The notes beneath the pieces were generated by a model. The model worked only from the letters and a program-made list of their open reading frames with translations, searched no databases and was not told where the DNA came from. A program made the translations under genes and the position numbers. From Sinohyriopsis cumingii (Eukaryota; Mollusca; Bivalvia; Unionida; Unionidae), in contig JAPYKE020000263.1 in the NCBI GenBank assembly GCA_028554795.2, positions 2,125,001-2,189,000 on the forward strand: a stretch of 64,000 nucleotides of DNA, given 5' to 3'. The number at the start of each line of letters is the position of its first letter. The first letter of the stretch is position 1. Positions 37,556-46,000 of the stretch are shown one piece after another.

Positions 37556-37596
37556 TTTTATACTTAAAGCGCGGACGTGATTGAAAACATCCCCCT
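37556..37596 (-). promoter_or_regulatory. Promoter of cassette 1: TATA plus shared upstream motif
   Basis: On the minus strand a TATAAAA box (37556-37562) is preceded by GCGC-containing motif copy 37569-37596 (plus-strand core GGACGTGATTGAAAACATCC). A second, better copy of the motif lies at 37637-37664. Confidence 0.7.
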
Positions 37597-37636
37597 AAGA
37601 CATAAAATTGATATTACCTAGATCATGACCAAACAA

Positions 37637-37664
37637 CGCGCGGACGTGAAGGAAAACATCCCCC
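37637..37664. repeat. Second copy of the cassette upstream motif
   Basis: Plus-strand core GGACGTGAAGGAAAACATCC followed by a C-run. Between this and the copy at 37569 lies a stretch (ATAAAATTGATATTACCTAG) repeated next to the motif at 38341. Confidence 0.8.
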
Positions 37665-37900
37665 TACTTTCTTATTTCGTATAATAAAACCCAAACTATA
37701 CTCTTCACATACGCTAAGAAACAATAAACAAACCCATAATCTACTATTCACACAAACTTACGTGAGCAGTTACAAACACAAACACAAACACAAACACACA
37801 TACACTCTCACTATGAAAAAAGAGTTAGTGTTTATATTCACACTACTCTACCTACACACATTGGCAAGTTAATAGTTATTTCTTTTCTAGAGTATTGGGT

Positions 37901-37916
37901 AGCCCTGAAAAGGGCT
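37901..37916 (-). terminator. Histone-type 3' stem-loop 2
   Basis: The minus strand reads AGCCCTTTTCAGGGCT (perfect 6-bp stem, TTTC loop), then ACCCA, then AGAAAAGAAA 12 nt later. It lies 30 nt after the stop of the cassette-2 frame, a spacing usual for replication-dependent histone mRNAs. Confidence 0.88.
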
Positions 37917-37946
37917 GGTGTTTTTTGGAACTTCATGGACACCTGG

Positions 37947-38276
37947 TTAATGGTGGCACCTTCCAGGCCTGGCGCCACATACACATCTTGTTCCCCAGTT
38001 GCTTTTTACTTTTTTGGGGGAGAGAGCAGAGGCAGGATATGTGGCTTCAGAATCCCAATTTTCGGTTTCTGGGATTCTGAAATTTCTTCTTCTTCTCTCC
38101 TTTTCCTCCTCCTCTTCTTTGTATCTTCTCTCCTCCTCTTCTTTGTTTCTTCTTTCCTCCTCCTCTCTCATCCTTCCTTCTTCCACAATGGCCTCCGCGG
38201 CCAGTTCGTTCAACAGGTGCCTGGCATATTCCAGATGCACATGAAGTTCCAACAGTTTCGCCAGTCTCGTGTTCAT
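37947..38276 (-). CDS. Terminal cassette 2: acidic/basic coiled-coil protein
   Basis: ATG 38276 lies about 50 nt below a TATA box (38327-38333). The N-terminus (MNTRLAKLLELHVHLEYARH) is clearly related to that of cassette 3 (LAKLNEAYVNLHRVRH). The middle is a Glu/Arg/Lys-rich single helix (EEEERRNKEEEERRYKEEEE). The product is 109 residues and has no known domain. The stop is 30 nt from stem-loop 2. The frame extends upstream to 38291 without an ATG. Confidence 0.7.
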   Translation of the reverse strand: MNTRLAKLLELHVHLEYARHLLNELAAEAIVEEGRMREEEERRNKEEEERRYKEEEEEKERRRRNFRIPETENWDSEATYPASALSPKKVKSNWGTRCVCGARPGRCHH

Positions 38277-38326
38277 TCTGGTGTTAATCAATCAACAAGG
38301 GTAGCTGGACTGCCGAACGAGTTTCA

Positions 38327-38366
38327 ATTTATACTAAAACTGCGGACGTGAAGGAAAACATCCCCC
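38327..38366 (-). promoter_or_regulatory. Promoter of cassette 2: TATA plus shared upstream motif
   Basis: Minus-strand TATAAAT box at 38327-38333 with the shared motif at 38341-38366 (plus-strand GGACGTGAAGGAAAACATCC), the same spacing as in cassette 1. Confidence 0.75.
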
Positions 38367-38755
38367 TAAAAAACATAAAATTGATCTTACCTAGATCATG
38401 ACCAAAAAACAACGCGCGGACCTAAAAGAAACACTCACTCACTTTTTTATACTGCTCATCACTATTCTAAAAAAATTTTCATTAATCACTTCAATATACT
38501 ATTCACATACGCAAAGCAATCCAATCCAACCCCCAAATCTACTCTCCCCACACCTCAAACACCAAAAAAGACATCATTTTAATCTACTACCCATACCAAC
38601 GTACGTGAGCACTTACAAACACAAACACACAAACACAAACACAGAAATACATACCCTCGTATTTTTAAAAAAAAAGACTTAGTGTTTATATTCACACTAC
38701 TCTACCTACACACATTGGCAAATTGATGGTTATTTCTTTTCTAGAGTATTGGGGT

Positions 38756-38771
38756 AGCCCTGAAAAGGGCT
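38756..38771 (-). terminator. Histone-type 3' stem-loop 3
   Basis: The minus strand reads AGCCCTTTTCAGGGCT, then ACCCCA, then AGAAAAGAAA. It is identical in the stem to stem-loop 2 and lies about 160 nt after the TGA at 38930. The open frame 39008-38730 reads across it, which argues against that frame being the real gene end. Confidence 0.85.
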
Positions 38772-38929
38772 GATTTTTTTGTTTTTTTGTTTGCTATGGC
38801 AATCTTTTTTAGTTTCTAAGAATGCGATGTCCTCTGAGGATAGACTTTCTGGCAATAGGTCTGCTTCTTCGGAAAGAGAAGAAGAACTCTTTGGTGTCGA
38901 TACGACAATCGACAAAGCCTCTGTCAGGT

Positions 38930-39174
38930 TCAGGTTGCTTCTCCTTTTTTTGTTTTTTGTTGTTGCTGTTGCTGCTGCTGTCTCTGAAGTCTGTACTTCT
39001 CTGTCCATTCTTCTTTCTCCCTGTTCACTTCTTCTCTGAAGAGCTCTTCTATCAGGTCTTCAGTGACTTTTAACATTCTCACATTTCTATCTCTTCTGGC
39101 TTCGGTATCAGACTGTGTCTGACCCTATGCAAATTCACGTAGGCTTCGTTGAGCTTAGCTAGATTGGAGCACAT
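38930..39174 (-). pseudogene. Terminal cassette 3: paralogue, apparently frameshifted
   Basis: ATG 39174 opens 31 codons (CSNLAKLNEAYVNLHRVRHS) related to cassette 2, ending at 39079. The next frame carries LKVTEDLIEELFREEVNREK and a Gln-run, ending with TGA at 38930, and resembles the coiled-coil tails of the other cassettes. A one-base shift near 39090 would join them, so the gene is probably broken, or the two frames are separate. A third frame (39008-38730, 92 residues, Ser-rich) runs through the stem-loop and is less likely. The shared upstream motif lies at 39241-39267; no clear TATA box is present. Confidence 0.5.
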
Positions 39175-39240
39175 CTTCGTAGGAGGATGAGTCGACAATG
39201 GATGGTTAGACTGGAAACAACACCGGTTCTTAAAGTCAAA

Positions 39241-39267
39241 GCGCGGACGTGAAGGAAAACATCCCCC
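39241..39267 (-). promoter_or_regulatory. Shared upstream motif of cassette 3
   Basis: Fourth strong copy of the motif (plus-strand GGACGTGAAGGAAAACATCC and a C-run). Where cassettes 1 and 2 have TATA, this unit has CTTTAAG. Confidence 0.7.
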
Positions 39268-39394
39268 ACACGGATTTCGAGTCGCAACGTTCAATGAGTG
39301 TCATGAGAGGGATAGTAAGAAATTAAAGAGGATCAATCAAACATTCTTATAGCTAAACAAAAGACAAAGGCATTTTTTTCAAAACACAACATTT

Positions 39395-39400
39395 TTTATT
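39395..39400 (-). terminator. Poly(A) signal of the capsid/protease gene block
   Basis: AATAAA on the minus strand about 95 nt after the protease stop (39495), in an AT-rich 3' region. In contrast to the terminal cassettes, this transcript end looks like an ordinary polyadenylated mRNA. Confidence 0.65.
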
Positions 39401-39494
39401 CAAAAATCACTTAACACTAACCAACAGCAACTCTAACATTTTTTAACAATAATCCAACATTATAACATCAAACATTTTTTTCTCAGTTCACACT

Positions 39495-40055
39495 CTACTT
39501 TAAACAGGGCTGACAACGTTGTGAATGAAATTGTGATTTCCACTGTTGGAAATCATTAGGCCATTGATGGACACTACGTTTCCTAGCTTGAGACAAAAGA
39601 TAAGCATAATGGTCACAAAACCATCGATACACTTTCACATCGTTTCTAGAAGAAGAACGAGGATCAAAATGAGTCACTAAATGTTCTAAGGAATAGCCCA
39701 GGCTGCGATGATGCAGAAAATACACACAGTACTGTCCACACACCAAGGAATCTGTGCCTTGTAATTTCACATTATTGAATCGGGTGGTTTGAGCATTTCT
39801 TCTCATAAAGTCAATGATATCGTCTTCCAAAGGGGGCAATCCGTACGAATCGAAATATTCCACACATCCTTCTTGAGGAAAGTAAACGGCTACCCAGTGG
39901 GTTCCTGGGAGATGACTGTCGTCCGTGTTGATCACGTAAGCTAGATGGTCTTTAGGTTTGCGATGAGGGAGTTCATCTTTAGCACAGACGACAGGATTCC
40001 AAGAAGCCGTATACGAACTGTGGTTCAAAAGGTAATAAAGTTCCCAGGGATCCAT
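39495..40055 (-). CDS. Adenain-like maturation cysteine protease
   Basis: The 186-residue protein has the triad of the adenovirus-type protease: His53 in GTHWVAVYF, Asp69 in EYFDSYGLPP, Gln99 in LQGTDS for the oxyanion hole, and Cys106 in LVCGQYCVYFL. In this family the enzyme cleaves capsid precursors inside the assembling particle. Its length is normal (180-210 residues). It starts at ATG 40055, 23 nt after the stop of the upstream Cys/His gene, and is the last gene of the capsid block. The frame is intact. Confidence 0.93.
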   Translation of the reverse strand: MDPWELYYLLNHSSYTASWNPVVCAKDELPHRKPKDHLAYVINTDDSHLPGTHWVAVYFPQEGCVEYFDSYGLPPLEDDIIDFMRRNAQTTRFNNVKLQGTDSLVCGQYCVYFLHHRSLGYSLEHLVTHFDPRSSSRNDVKVYRWFCDHYAYLLSQARKRSVHQWPNDFQQWKSQFHSQRCQPCLK

Positions 40056-40077
40056 TTGTGTGTTGTTTTTTTCTTCT

Positions 40078-40581
40078 TCACGGGTAATAATACGTTGTCA
40101 ATTCGATCCTGACCTTTTGCTTGAAAATGTCTGACGAATAACCGTTTCTTCGTTTCGTTTCCTCACTCTGATTCAGGAGAGCTTCGATACGATGGATCTC
40201 TTGAGTGGTTAATGGTGGACAAGAATGTTCACGCAAGTCTTTATACCACTGGTGCAACACGTCTTCGTCCGAGATGAGACTCCAAGCCTCGTCCAGATAC
40301 TCGTCCAATTTTTCTTCTTGACTCAACATCAGGCATTTATCGTGTTGAATTTGACTGGGATGATCGTTTTGACATCCATGGCAATTTTTCTTGATCAATT
40401 CCGTCATTTTTTCGGCCAAGTGTTTGGCAAAACAGCAGACTAAATGGGCTTCTTGTTCTGGCCATCTTGACTTCATTATGACAACGTCTTCGTCTTTGTC
40501 TTGAGATTCTTCTTCCACGGTCTCCTCACATTTCATCTTTAAAGTTTCTCCACTAGGTAAAGAGGGATAACAGTCTTCCAT
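40078..40581 (-). CDS. Conserved element protein with Cys/His motif
   Basis: A 167-residue protein with an acidic N-terminal region, then CHGCQNDHPSQIQHDKC at residues 67-83, a C-x2-C-x3-H-x5-H-x2-C pattern that could bind zinc. I recognise a similar 'C-x-x-C-x-x-[DN]-H-P-S-Q-x-x-H-x-x-C' block from other Polintons, where it lies next to the capsid or protease genes. Function unknown. It starts 6 nt below the capsid stop, so the two genes are tightly coupled. Intact. Confidence 0.75.
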   Translation of the reverse strand: MEDCYPSLPSGETLKMKCEETVEEESQDKDEDVVIMKSRWPEQEAHLVCCFAKHLAEKMTELIKKNCHGCQNDHPSQIQHDKCLMLSQEEKLDEYLDEAWSLISDEDVLHQWYKDLREHSCPPLTTQEIHRIEALLNQSEETKRRNGYSSDIFKQKVRIELTTYYYP

Positions 40582-40586
40582 GGCTT

Positions 40587-41897
40587 CTAATAGTCTAGAA
40601 TGACTTCTCTCAAACTGTTGATTTCTATGGTATTATCGAATTCTGCATACAGGATGACGTTCACTGTCTCGTCCAGTGGCTTTGCAAACTGAAGTTCCAC
40701 ACGAATCTGGCCAGATTTTATAGGGTGGAAATGTCCCTCGTCGCTGCCTTGGTCTGGAGTGAAATCGAAAGCCCACAAAGCATAACCTCCTGCGTAATCC
40801 TCGTACGTAATGCCGTGACTGGTGTTGGTTCCTAACTTTCCAGTGGCTTCGTACAAGGACAAGTACGACCTCAAATAATTCCCGTCACCAAATTTAGGTT
40901 CGAAAGGTCGGGTACACAAGGTCTTGCCATCGCGACTGACTTCGATCTTGGACACGTCAAAGTGTTGAAAGTAGAAAGGATTTTTAGCGATAGCTCCGTT
41001 GAAGGCTGTATTCTCGACCATACCAACGATTAAACGTTTGGGTAACTGTCCTTGGAACAGATGATCTTCGATAATGGATCGATGTCCCCTAGGAATGGTG
41101 AAGGTTTTCACTTCCACACGTCGGATCGGATACTTGGCGGTCGTTCTGCTCAACGTCTGACTGATGTCGTTTCCCACTTTAGGTAACACTTCCACGCGGC
41201 GTACGTAGAGTCTGGCTTCTTGGATTTTGGTTTTGTAATTATCGTCACTATCAGCCAATAAATGGAAAGCGGTACTGCTCCGATTCAGTCTCAGGCGGAC
41301 ATCCACCCCGTTTAGCAAATATTTCTCTTGCAACCACATGTCCAAATGCAAACGATCCATCAGTTCTAAACTCTTTCCATCTTTGATTCTGTCTCTTCGT
41401 TCTACAAATCTAGCATTGTTGTCTTTGTATGCAGCACCTTTCAATGTTTCAAACTGGCCTGCATCGTCAGCTTCCCATACCACACAGGCATTCAGATGAG
41501 TGTTCTTGGCGTCTATTCCGTACGTCAAGAGATTTTCCAGGTACGCTCGGTAAGGGTAAGTATCCATGCTGCTACTGACCAGTTTGTTATTCAAGTACAA
41601 GTCCACTCCGCTAAACAAGGAATGCATGAAATTGTTGACGGGAGCTACTAGCTCAGTGTCTATAGTATTTCCATCCTTATCTTGAACTTTGACTTTCAAG
41701 TACAAGTAACTGCTATTCAGATCGATGTAATCTTCGGGCTGTCCTTTGATTTCAAACTCGATGGGAGCGGAATCGGTCAATGAGGAGACGGGATGAAATT
41801 CCACCCATTGGGATTCTTGCATGGTCATCATGGTGGGTGGCATTGCAAACAGATCCAGTTCCGTCTTGGAACAGGCGCAAGACTCTCGGTGCATCAT
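40587..41897 (-). CDS. Double-jelly-roll major capsid protein
   Basis: 436 residues, with the family signature near the N-terminus (ESQWVEFHPVSSLTDSAPIE), then DYIDLNSSYLYLKVKV, FMHSLFSGVDLYLNNKLV and YPYRAYLENLLTYG, as expected for the Polinton/adintovirus double-jelly-roll capsid protein. Length is normal. By family it forms trimers that make pseudo-hexameric capsomers. It begins 14 nt after the pVI-like gene. Two ATGs open the frame (41897 and 41894); the conserved block starts at about residue 17. No breaks are present. Confidence 0.95.
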   Translation of the reverse strand: MMHRESCACSKTELDLFAMPPTMMTMQESQWVEFHPVSSLTDSAPIEFEIKGQPEDYIDLNSSYLYLKVKVQDKDGNTIDTELVAPVNNFMHSLFSGVDLYLNNKLVSSSMDTYPYRAYLENLLTYGIDAKNTHLNACVVWEADDAGQFETLKGAAYKDNNARFVERRDRIKDGKSLELMDRLHLDMWLQEKYLLNGVDVRLRLNRSSTAFHLLADSDDNYKTKIQEARLYVRRVEVLPKVGNDISQTLSRTTAKYPIRRVEVKTFTIPRGHRSIIEDHLFQGQLPKRLIVGMVENTAFNGAIAKNPFYFQHFDVSKIEVSRDGKTLCTRPFEPKFGDGNYLRSYLSLYEATGKLGTNTSHGITYEDYAGGYALWAFDFTPDQGSDEGHFHPIKSGQIRVELQFAKPLDETVNVILYAEFDNTIEINSLREVILDY

Positions 41898-41910
41898 TTT
41901 TTTCTGTGTC

Positions 41911-42327
41911 TCAATAATCGAAAACGTCTAAGTCTCGAACGGTTCTTCTTTTCTTGGCCTTTCTAGCTTGAAGTCTGGTGAAAGGGTGTTTTCTTCGTCG
42001 TCTCTTTCTGCCTTGTCCTTGCTGAATGCTTGACTCGGTAGCGTGCAGGGCATTTATAGGTGTGTCTCGTCGGCCCAAAAGGTCTTTGCCCGTTTGCAGC
42101 AAGACATTTTTGCCTGCCCTCATGAAGGCTTCTTTAGGGTTTTGTTTGTCGATGATGACATTTTGGAGAAATTCTTTGCCTTGCGTCAGTGCCGCATCTT
42201 TCAAGGTGTGCAATCCGCGTGTCACCATCGGTTTCAACACCGGGGCCACCGAACGAAAGGCCGATTTTAACATATCTTCTAAACCGTGTCCTCGCTGTCG
42301 AGCAACCCCTCGGAACACTGGATACAT
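41911..42327 (-). CDS. pVI-like minor capsid protein
   Basis: 138 residues with a Gly/Arg-containing start (MYPVFRGVARQRGHGLEDML), amphipathic helices, and a strongly basic C-terminus (GRKRRRRKHPFTRLQARKAK). Position immediately upstream of the capsid gene and this layout match the pVI-like proteins of adintovirus and Polinton elements. By analogy with adenovirus pVI it would line the capsid interior and be processed by the protease. The start is 3 nt after the penton stop. Confidence 0.75.
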   Translation of the reverse strand: MYPVFRGVARQRGHGLEDMLKSAFRSVAPVLKPMVTRGLHTLKDAALTQGKEFLQNVIIDKQNPKEAFMRAGKNVLLQTGKDLLGRRDTPINALHATESSIQQGQGRKRRRRKHPFTRLQARKAKKRRTVRDLDVFDY

Positions 42328-42330
42328 GAC

Positions 42331-43260
42331 TTAGGAGTCGTAAAAAAACCGTTTTCGAAAATGGAGTTTCACCGTGACTTTTCTTTTGGTGAATGGAATA
42401 TTTTGTCCCAAATCTCCTTTTATAGTAATGTTGACCGTGTCCAAATACGACTTGCTGACGGGCAAATAGTGAGGATGGACAAATTCGCGGTGGACGTGGT
42501 AAGTGTTTCCACCTTCCTCGTCAGCGTTCGTGGCAGAATCCACTTTGAAAGGAATGACACGCAGTAACGGCACGGAGGTGTGTCCCACCACGTTGTACTC
42601 CACCACATCGGAATACACGAACATCAAATTCAGTCCTTGATTCAGTTCTACTGGGGTACGAAATAACTTGGTAAAAGACTCGTTGTCGTAAACGATGGGT
42701 AATTCGTTTTTCTTCATCATGGCCATTCTCATGTTCATGTCTCCGCCCAACATGTCAAACAATTCAGGACAAAATAAAATGGACATGATTTTACTCCGTT
42801 CAAATTTCATCGAGAAGCGACGAGTTGCTTTGTGGTACTCCATGGTGACACTTTTGTTGACATGCTCCAAAGCTCTAAGAAACACGCCATTAAACCTGGA
42901 GGCTATGGTGCTGACCAAATGTTGACAACTAAAATAATAGCCTGGGGGAATGAACAAGTGAAAGGTGGTGTACTTTTGATTTTGTGAACGGGTTTTCTTG
43001 TCATATTTGACATTGCCATCCAACCACTGTTGCATTTACTCGTCATGAACTTCCACATCAAAAAAATTTTGATTGGGAAGGACATTGAGGACTTGGGTCG
43101 GGTGAATGATTTCCACTAAAGCCACTTCCCAATGGGCTTCGTGATCTAAGGGGATGCCCTGAGGTAATTTGGCCGTGTAACAGCACAACGTGTTGTGGGG
43201 AAACACCTCCATGGAACTGTCACTGGGTAAGGTTAAGTAAAATTGGTTTTGGTAACTCAT
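42331..43260 (-). pseudogene. Penton (minor capsid) protein with one in-frame TAA
   Basis: The first part (43260-43036, MSYQNQFYLTLPSDSSMEVF...) carries the N-terminal strand and 'W-E-V-A-L-V-E-I' block of the penton. The second part (43035-42331) has FHLFIPPGYYFSCQHLV and the rest of the single jelly roll. Both are in the same frame, separated only by a TAA (43038-43036), with an ATG immediately after. The family normally encodes one protein of about 300 residues. So this is a nonsense mutation, or readthrough/reinitiation at the TAA-ATG junction. The remainder is undamaged. Confidence 0.85.
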
Positions 43261-43661
43261 AATTCCAGAGTTCTGTGGCTGTCCGAGGGGTTACTGGACG
43301 TCAGAGGCGTGTCTCCGCCCAAAATGGGGTTCTGGTTGTTGTTGTTGGAGTGGTGACTGGCACTGGCACTGGACACAAGGTTCCCGTTGGAAGAGAATTT
43401 CAGGGAGGGATTGGGAAGCAGGTAACCGATGCAACTGCTCAATAAAATGGTCCACAATTGTTTGTCTCCTTGTTGCAAACTCAAATTCGCAATTTCTGCC
43501 CCGATGACACAATACACCACGAAGATTTGGCAGAAAAAGACGATTTGCGTTTTAGGCACACGTTCTCCGCACCACACCCACAAGGGTTGTTTTTGTAAAT
43601 CTTGCACAGAAGAACTAGGTGAAGGAGTGGTCGACGTAGCTGTGTCTGTGTGAAAGGGCAT
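43257..43661 (-). CDS. Two-helix membrane protein conserved in Polintons
   Basis: About 134 residues with VPKTQIVFFCQIFVVYCVIG forming a first membrane helix, a short polar turn, and a second, weaker hydrophobic stretch ending LLSSCIGYLLPNPSLK. This 'VPK.[QE]IVFF.Q' and 'LLSS.[IL]GYLLPNP' pair recurs in Polintons next to the penton. The ATG at 43661 is preferred over the upstream GTG (43670); it lies a few bases below the integrase stop, and the gene end overlaps the penton ATG by 4 nt. A role in membrane association of particles is possible but unknown. Confidence 0.75.
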   Translation of the reverse strand: MPFHTDTATSTTPSPSSSVQDLQKQPLWVWCGERVPKTQIVFFCQIFVVYCVIGAEIANLSLQQGDKQLWTILLSSCIGYLLPNPSLKFSSNGNLVSSASASHHSNNNNQNPILGGDTPLTSSNPSDSHRTLEL

Positions 43662-43666
43662 GATGG

Positions 43667-44790
43667 TCACTTCTTTTTATAGTCGATGACTTGCGAAGCG
43701 TCGATCCAAGAATCAAAACTGGGTGGATATCCTTTCCAACGTACTTTGACTTCTTTGACACGTCGTTTGCCCACTTTACGGGTTCTGCGTTCGAGAATGC
43801 TTTCGATGTCGTACACGTCGTCTTCTTTTTTGGTGACACGTTGTAACTCGGGCAAATAAAACGTTCCTTTGAGCACTTCTCCGTTCATGTCTTCCAATTT
43901 ATAGACGGTAGGATGACGGCCATGCACTCGTCCAGTGACACGAAACAATTCGGTCGTCCAGTTAGGTAAGTAACCTTTGTCGAAAGTGCGTTTGGTTTTG
44001 CCAATGCGCACCCAATCTCCTGCGGTCAACTCTCCACTTTTCTTGGGGACAGCCCTCGTCGGGACGTACCAAACAGGCGCTCAAACAGCAGAACTTCGTT
44101 GTCGGGAGTCACGTCTTGCGGGGCACGTCCGATGCTTCGATGGTAAGATTGGTTGTACGCTTGCACCAGGTGCGGTAAGATGTCGATGTACTTCAGAGTG
44201 TGGTGATGCGTAAAATATTTCCACATGCGTTCTTTCAAAGTGCGTTGAAAACGTTCCACGATGCTGGCTTTGGTTTCGGGATTCTCGGTGGTAAAAAAAT
44301 GAATGTCACGTTTCTTTAATTCTTTTTGGAAAGCTTGGTTCAGAAATTCGGTGCCTTTGTCCGTTTGCCATCGAAGAGGGTGACGACCGCTTTGTTTCAA
44401 CACCCGTTGCAGGGCTCGCACTAATTCGCTGCTCGATTTGGAAGTCAAGGGCACGACCCAGGCAAATTTGGAAAAGACGTCGATGACACAAAACAAGTAT
44501 TTGTAGCCACGATTGTAGCTGGCCAAATGAGAGACATCGGCTAAATCGGCTTGCCATTGATGATCGATGCCTTCCACTCGGGTGCGACTTCTGGCAAACT
44601 TGCGTCGAATGGGTTTGTGTAAAGTGTAGGTAGCTTGTTCTTGTAACCATCGTTGCACTTGAGGTAAACGGAGACTTTTCAGTCGACTTTTGGCAGCACG
44701 ATACAATTTTTAAACTCCTGCGTAACCTGCAGGATGCGAGGGACCGTAGTAAATGCTGGCTAAGACTTTTTCCGTTTTTATTTTTTTGTG
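43667..44790 (-). pseudogene. Retroviral-type integrase with C-terminal chromodomain, broken
   Basis: The main frame (44706-44026) contains the rve core: WQADLADVSHLA for the first Asp, then WQTDKGTEFLNQAFQ for the second, and the Glu in TKASIVERFQRTLKER. The last part (44029-43667) has the DNA-binding segment (AGDWVRIGKTKRTFDKGYLP) and a chromodomain (YDIESILERR...VRWKGYPPSFDSWI). The conserved N-terminal block (ASIYYGPSHPAGYAG) lies upstream in frame but is cut by a TAA at 44710-44712. A one-base frameshift near 44045 separates core and C-terminal parts. No in-frame ATG was found near the start. The enzyme that joins the element to DNA is therefore probably inactive in this copy. Confidence 0.88.
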
Positions 44791-45505
44791 TTTGTGTGTT
44801 AAAAGCAACCCACTCTTCGGTGATGCTACTTTGGCTGGGTCGAAAGGGTGGTTTAGAAACGGATTTACGTGTCCGATGGGCTACGGGAGTAGAAGTCGAA
44901 GGTAGTGGTGGTGGTGGAGGTGGCAATGGAATGGCTTTGGTTTTCTTTTCTTTTTTCACTTCTGGTTTCCCTTCTTTCTTTTTCACTTCTGTCGAAGGAG
45001 GAGTGGACATCATCTTTTTAACCCAAGCTTTCATTTCTTCTCGTTGGGATGTGGGGGACGGGGTCAACAAGGATGCTGCAATCTTACTCGAAATGGGAGC
45101 TGCTGACAGTGTTTGAAACACTTCTCGCATCTCTTCTTCCTCAGGCCTTCGTGGGGTAGCATCTCTGGTGACCCCTGGAGATGGTAGTAGTGGTGGTGGT
45201 GGTGGTAGTGATGATGGTGCTGTACTTTTCATCACAGTCTTAAAATCTTTCAGAGTGGGTAGAGCTGTTTCGTCTAAAGCTTTCTGGTGAAAGAGTTGCA
45301 GTCGTTGCAAGAGTTGACCGTACTTTTGCGATTTTTCTGTTTCGGACAAATCTTGGCGATCCATCAAGGACTGCAATTCGTGTTGTAACTGGGACATCTC
45401 GCTCAAATTGGGATTGGGAGGTAAATGCGGGGTGCGTTGTTCTTGCCACCGATAGTATTCCATCCATCGTTTGTAAGGTACTAAAGCTAGTTTTCGTCCT
45501 TCCAT
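44306..45505 (-). CDS. Proline-rich conserved Polinton protein
   Basis: ATG 45505 opens EGRKLALVPYKRWMEYYRWQ, followed by a helical stretch LQSLMDRQDLSETEKSQKYG. This 'MALVP...' start and 'L-x-R-x-D-L...K-x-x-x-Y-G-x-x-L-Q-R' block recurs in Polintons between the core protein and the integrase. Long Pro-rich linkers follow, including SLPPPPPLLPSPG. The conserved part ends near 44810; the frame then runs to 44306 across the integrase in another frame, and that tail is likely not conserved. The start overlaps the end of the pX-like gene by 19 nt. Function unknown. Confidence 0.65.
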   Translation of the reverse strand: MEGRKLALVPYKRWMEYYRWQEQRTPHLPPNPNLSEMSQLQHELQSLMDRQDLSETEKSQKYGQLLQRLQLFHQKALDETALPTLKDFKTVMKSTAPSSLPPPPPLLPSPGVTRDATPRRPEEEEMREVFQTLSAAPISSKIAASLLTPSPTSQREEMKAWVKKMMSTPPSTEVKKKEGKPEVKKEKKTKAIPLPPPPPPLPSTSTPVAHRTRKSVSKPPFRPSQSSITEEWVAFNTQTQKNKNGKSLSQHLLRSLASCRLRRSLKIVSCCQKSTEKSPFTSSATMVTRTSYLHFTQTHSTQVCQKSHPSGRHRSSMASRFSRCLSFGQLQSWLQILVLCHRRLFQICLGRALDFQIEQRISASPATGVETKRSSPSSMANGQRHRISEPSFPKRIKET

Positions 45506-45867
45506 GGGGTTGTCAGGGGTCGATTCTGAGATCTTGGGACTTCCGAGGGCCTTTTTATCTTGCTCCCACCAGTCCTCCCAACATGGTTCCCAAGACTCCT
45601 TTTCAGTATGGGGCCTAACAAGAGAGGCAAAATGCCTCCACGTTTGACCAACATCTTCTTTTGCCGAATGGGAATTTTCTTTTGAACCATTTGGCAAAGA
45701 ACGTGACGATGTTTGCTTAACCATTGTTTCTGGTGTTTGGACAAAGGGATCGTGCCTTTCAAGACGTTCAAACAACATTCGCACACGGTATTGATGACCT
45801 CTTTGGAGGCCGATTGAATGAGTTTTTTTCGTAGTGGTGGAGAAGCTTTGGACAGGAAAGATAACAT
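45487..45867 (-). CDS. pX-like core protein B
   Basis: 126 residues: FLSKASPPLRKKLIQSASKE, CECCLNVLKGTIPLSKHQKQ, then a basic His/Lys/Arg region and a GGILPLLLGPIL hydrophobic segment. The order ('LKGN.PL...KK.LR.H...L..L......KK..L...GGFL..LL.P') is a well-known small protein of Polintons, compared with the adenovirus pX/mu core protein because of its basic and Gly-hydrophobic parts. A weaker paralogue lies immediately upstream (46001-46957). Intact. Confidence 0.7.
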   Translation of the reverse strand: MLSFLSKASPPLRKKLIQSASKEVINTVCECCLNVLKGTIPLSKHQKQWLSKHRHVLCQMVQKKIPIRQKKMLVKRGGILPLLLGPILKRSLGNHVGRTGGSKIKRPSEVPRSQNRPLTTPWKDEN

Positions 45868-46000
45868 GTCCCCATGTTTGACTGAACGTGGTGGTAGTCC
45901 TTTCCTTTTCTTTCATTTGGGGTTTTCTGGAAGGTGACATCTTTGAGTCTTCAGGAGCACCAAAAAACACTGATACCCGCTACTTGGTCACAGGCCTTTT

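Larger units (their letters stand above)
37761..38771. repeat. Duplicated 3' region of the cassettes
   Basis: The 37761-37916 segment (CGTGAGCAGTTACAAACACA through stem-loop 2) is repeated at 38604-38771 (CGTGAGCACTTACAAACACA through stem-loop 3), including the line 'TTCACACTACTCTACCTACA'. This shows that the cassettes arose by tandem duplication, and that the stem-loop was duplicated with them. Confidence 0.85.

Noticed and set aside
38730..39008. 92-residue Ser-rich frame as the main product of cassette 3
   Set aside because: It starts inside the coiled-coil region and its end reads through the histone-type stem-loop; the frame ending at 38930 fits the other cassettes better.
44306..44706. 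Tail of the proline-rich frame as a conserved domain
   Set aside because: It overlaps the integrase core in another frame and shows no family similarity.
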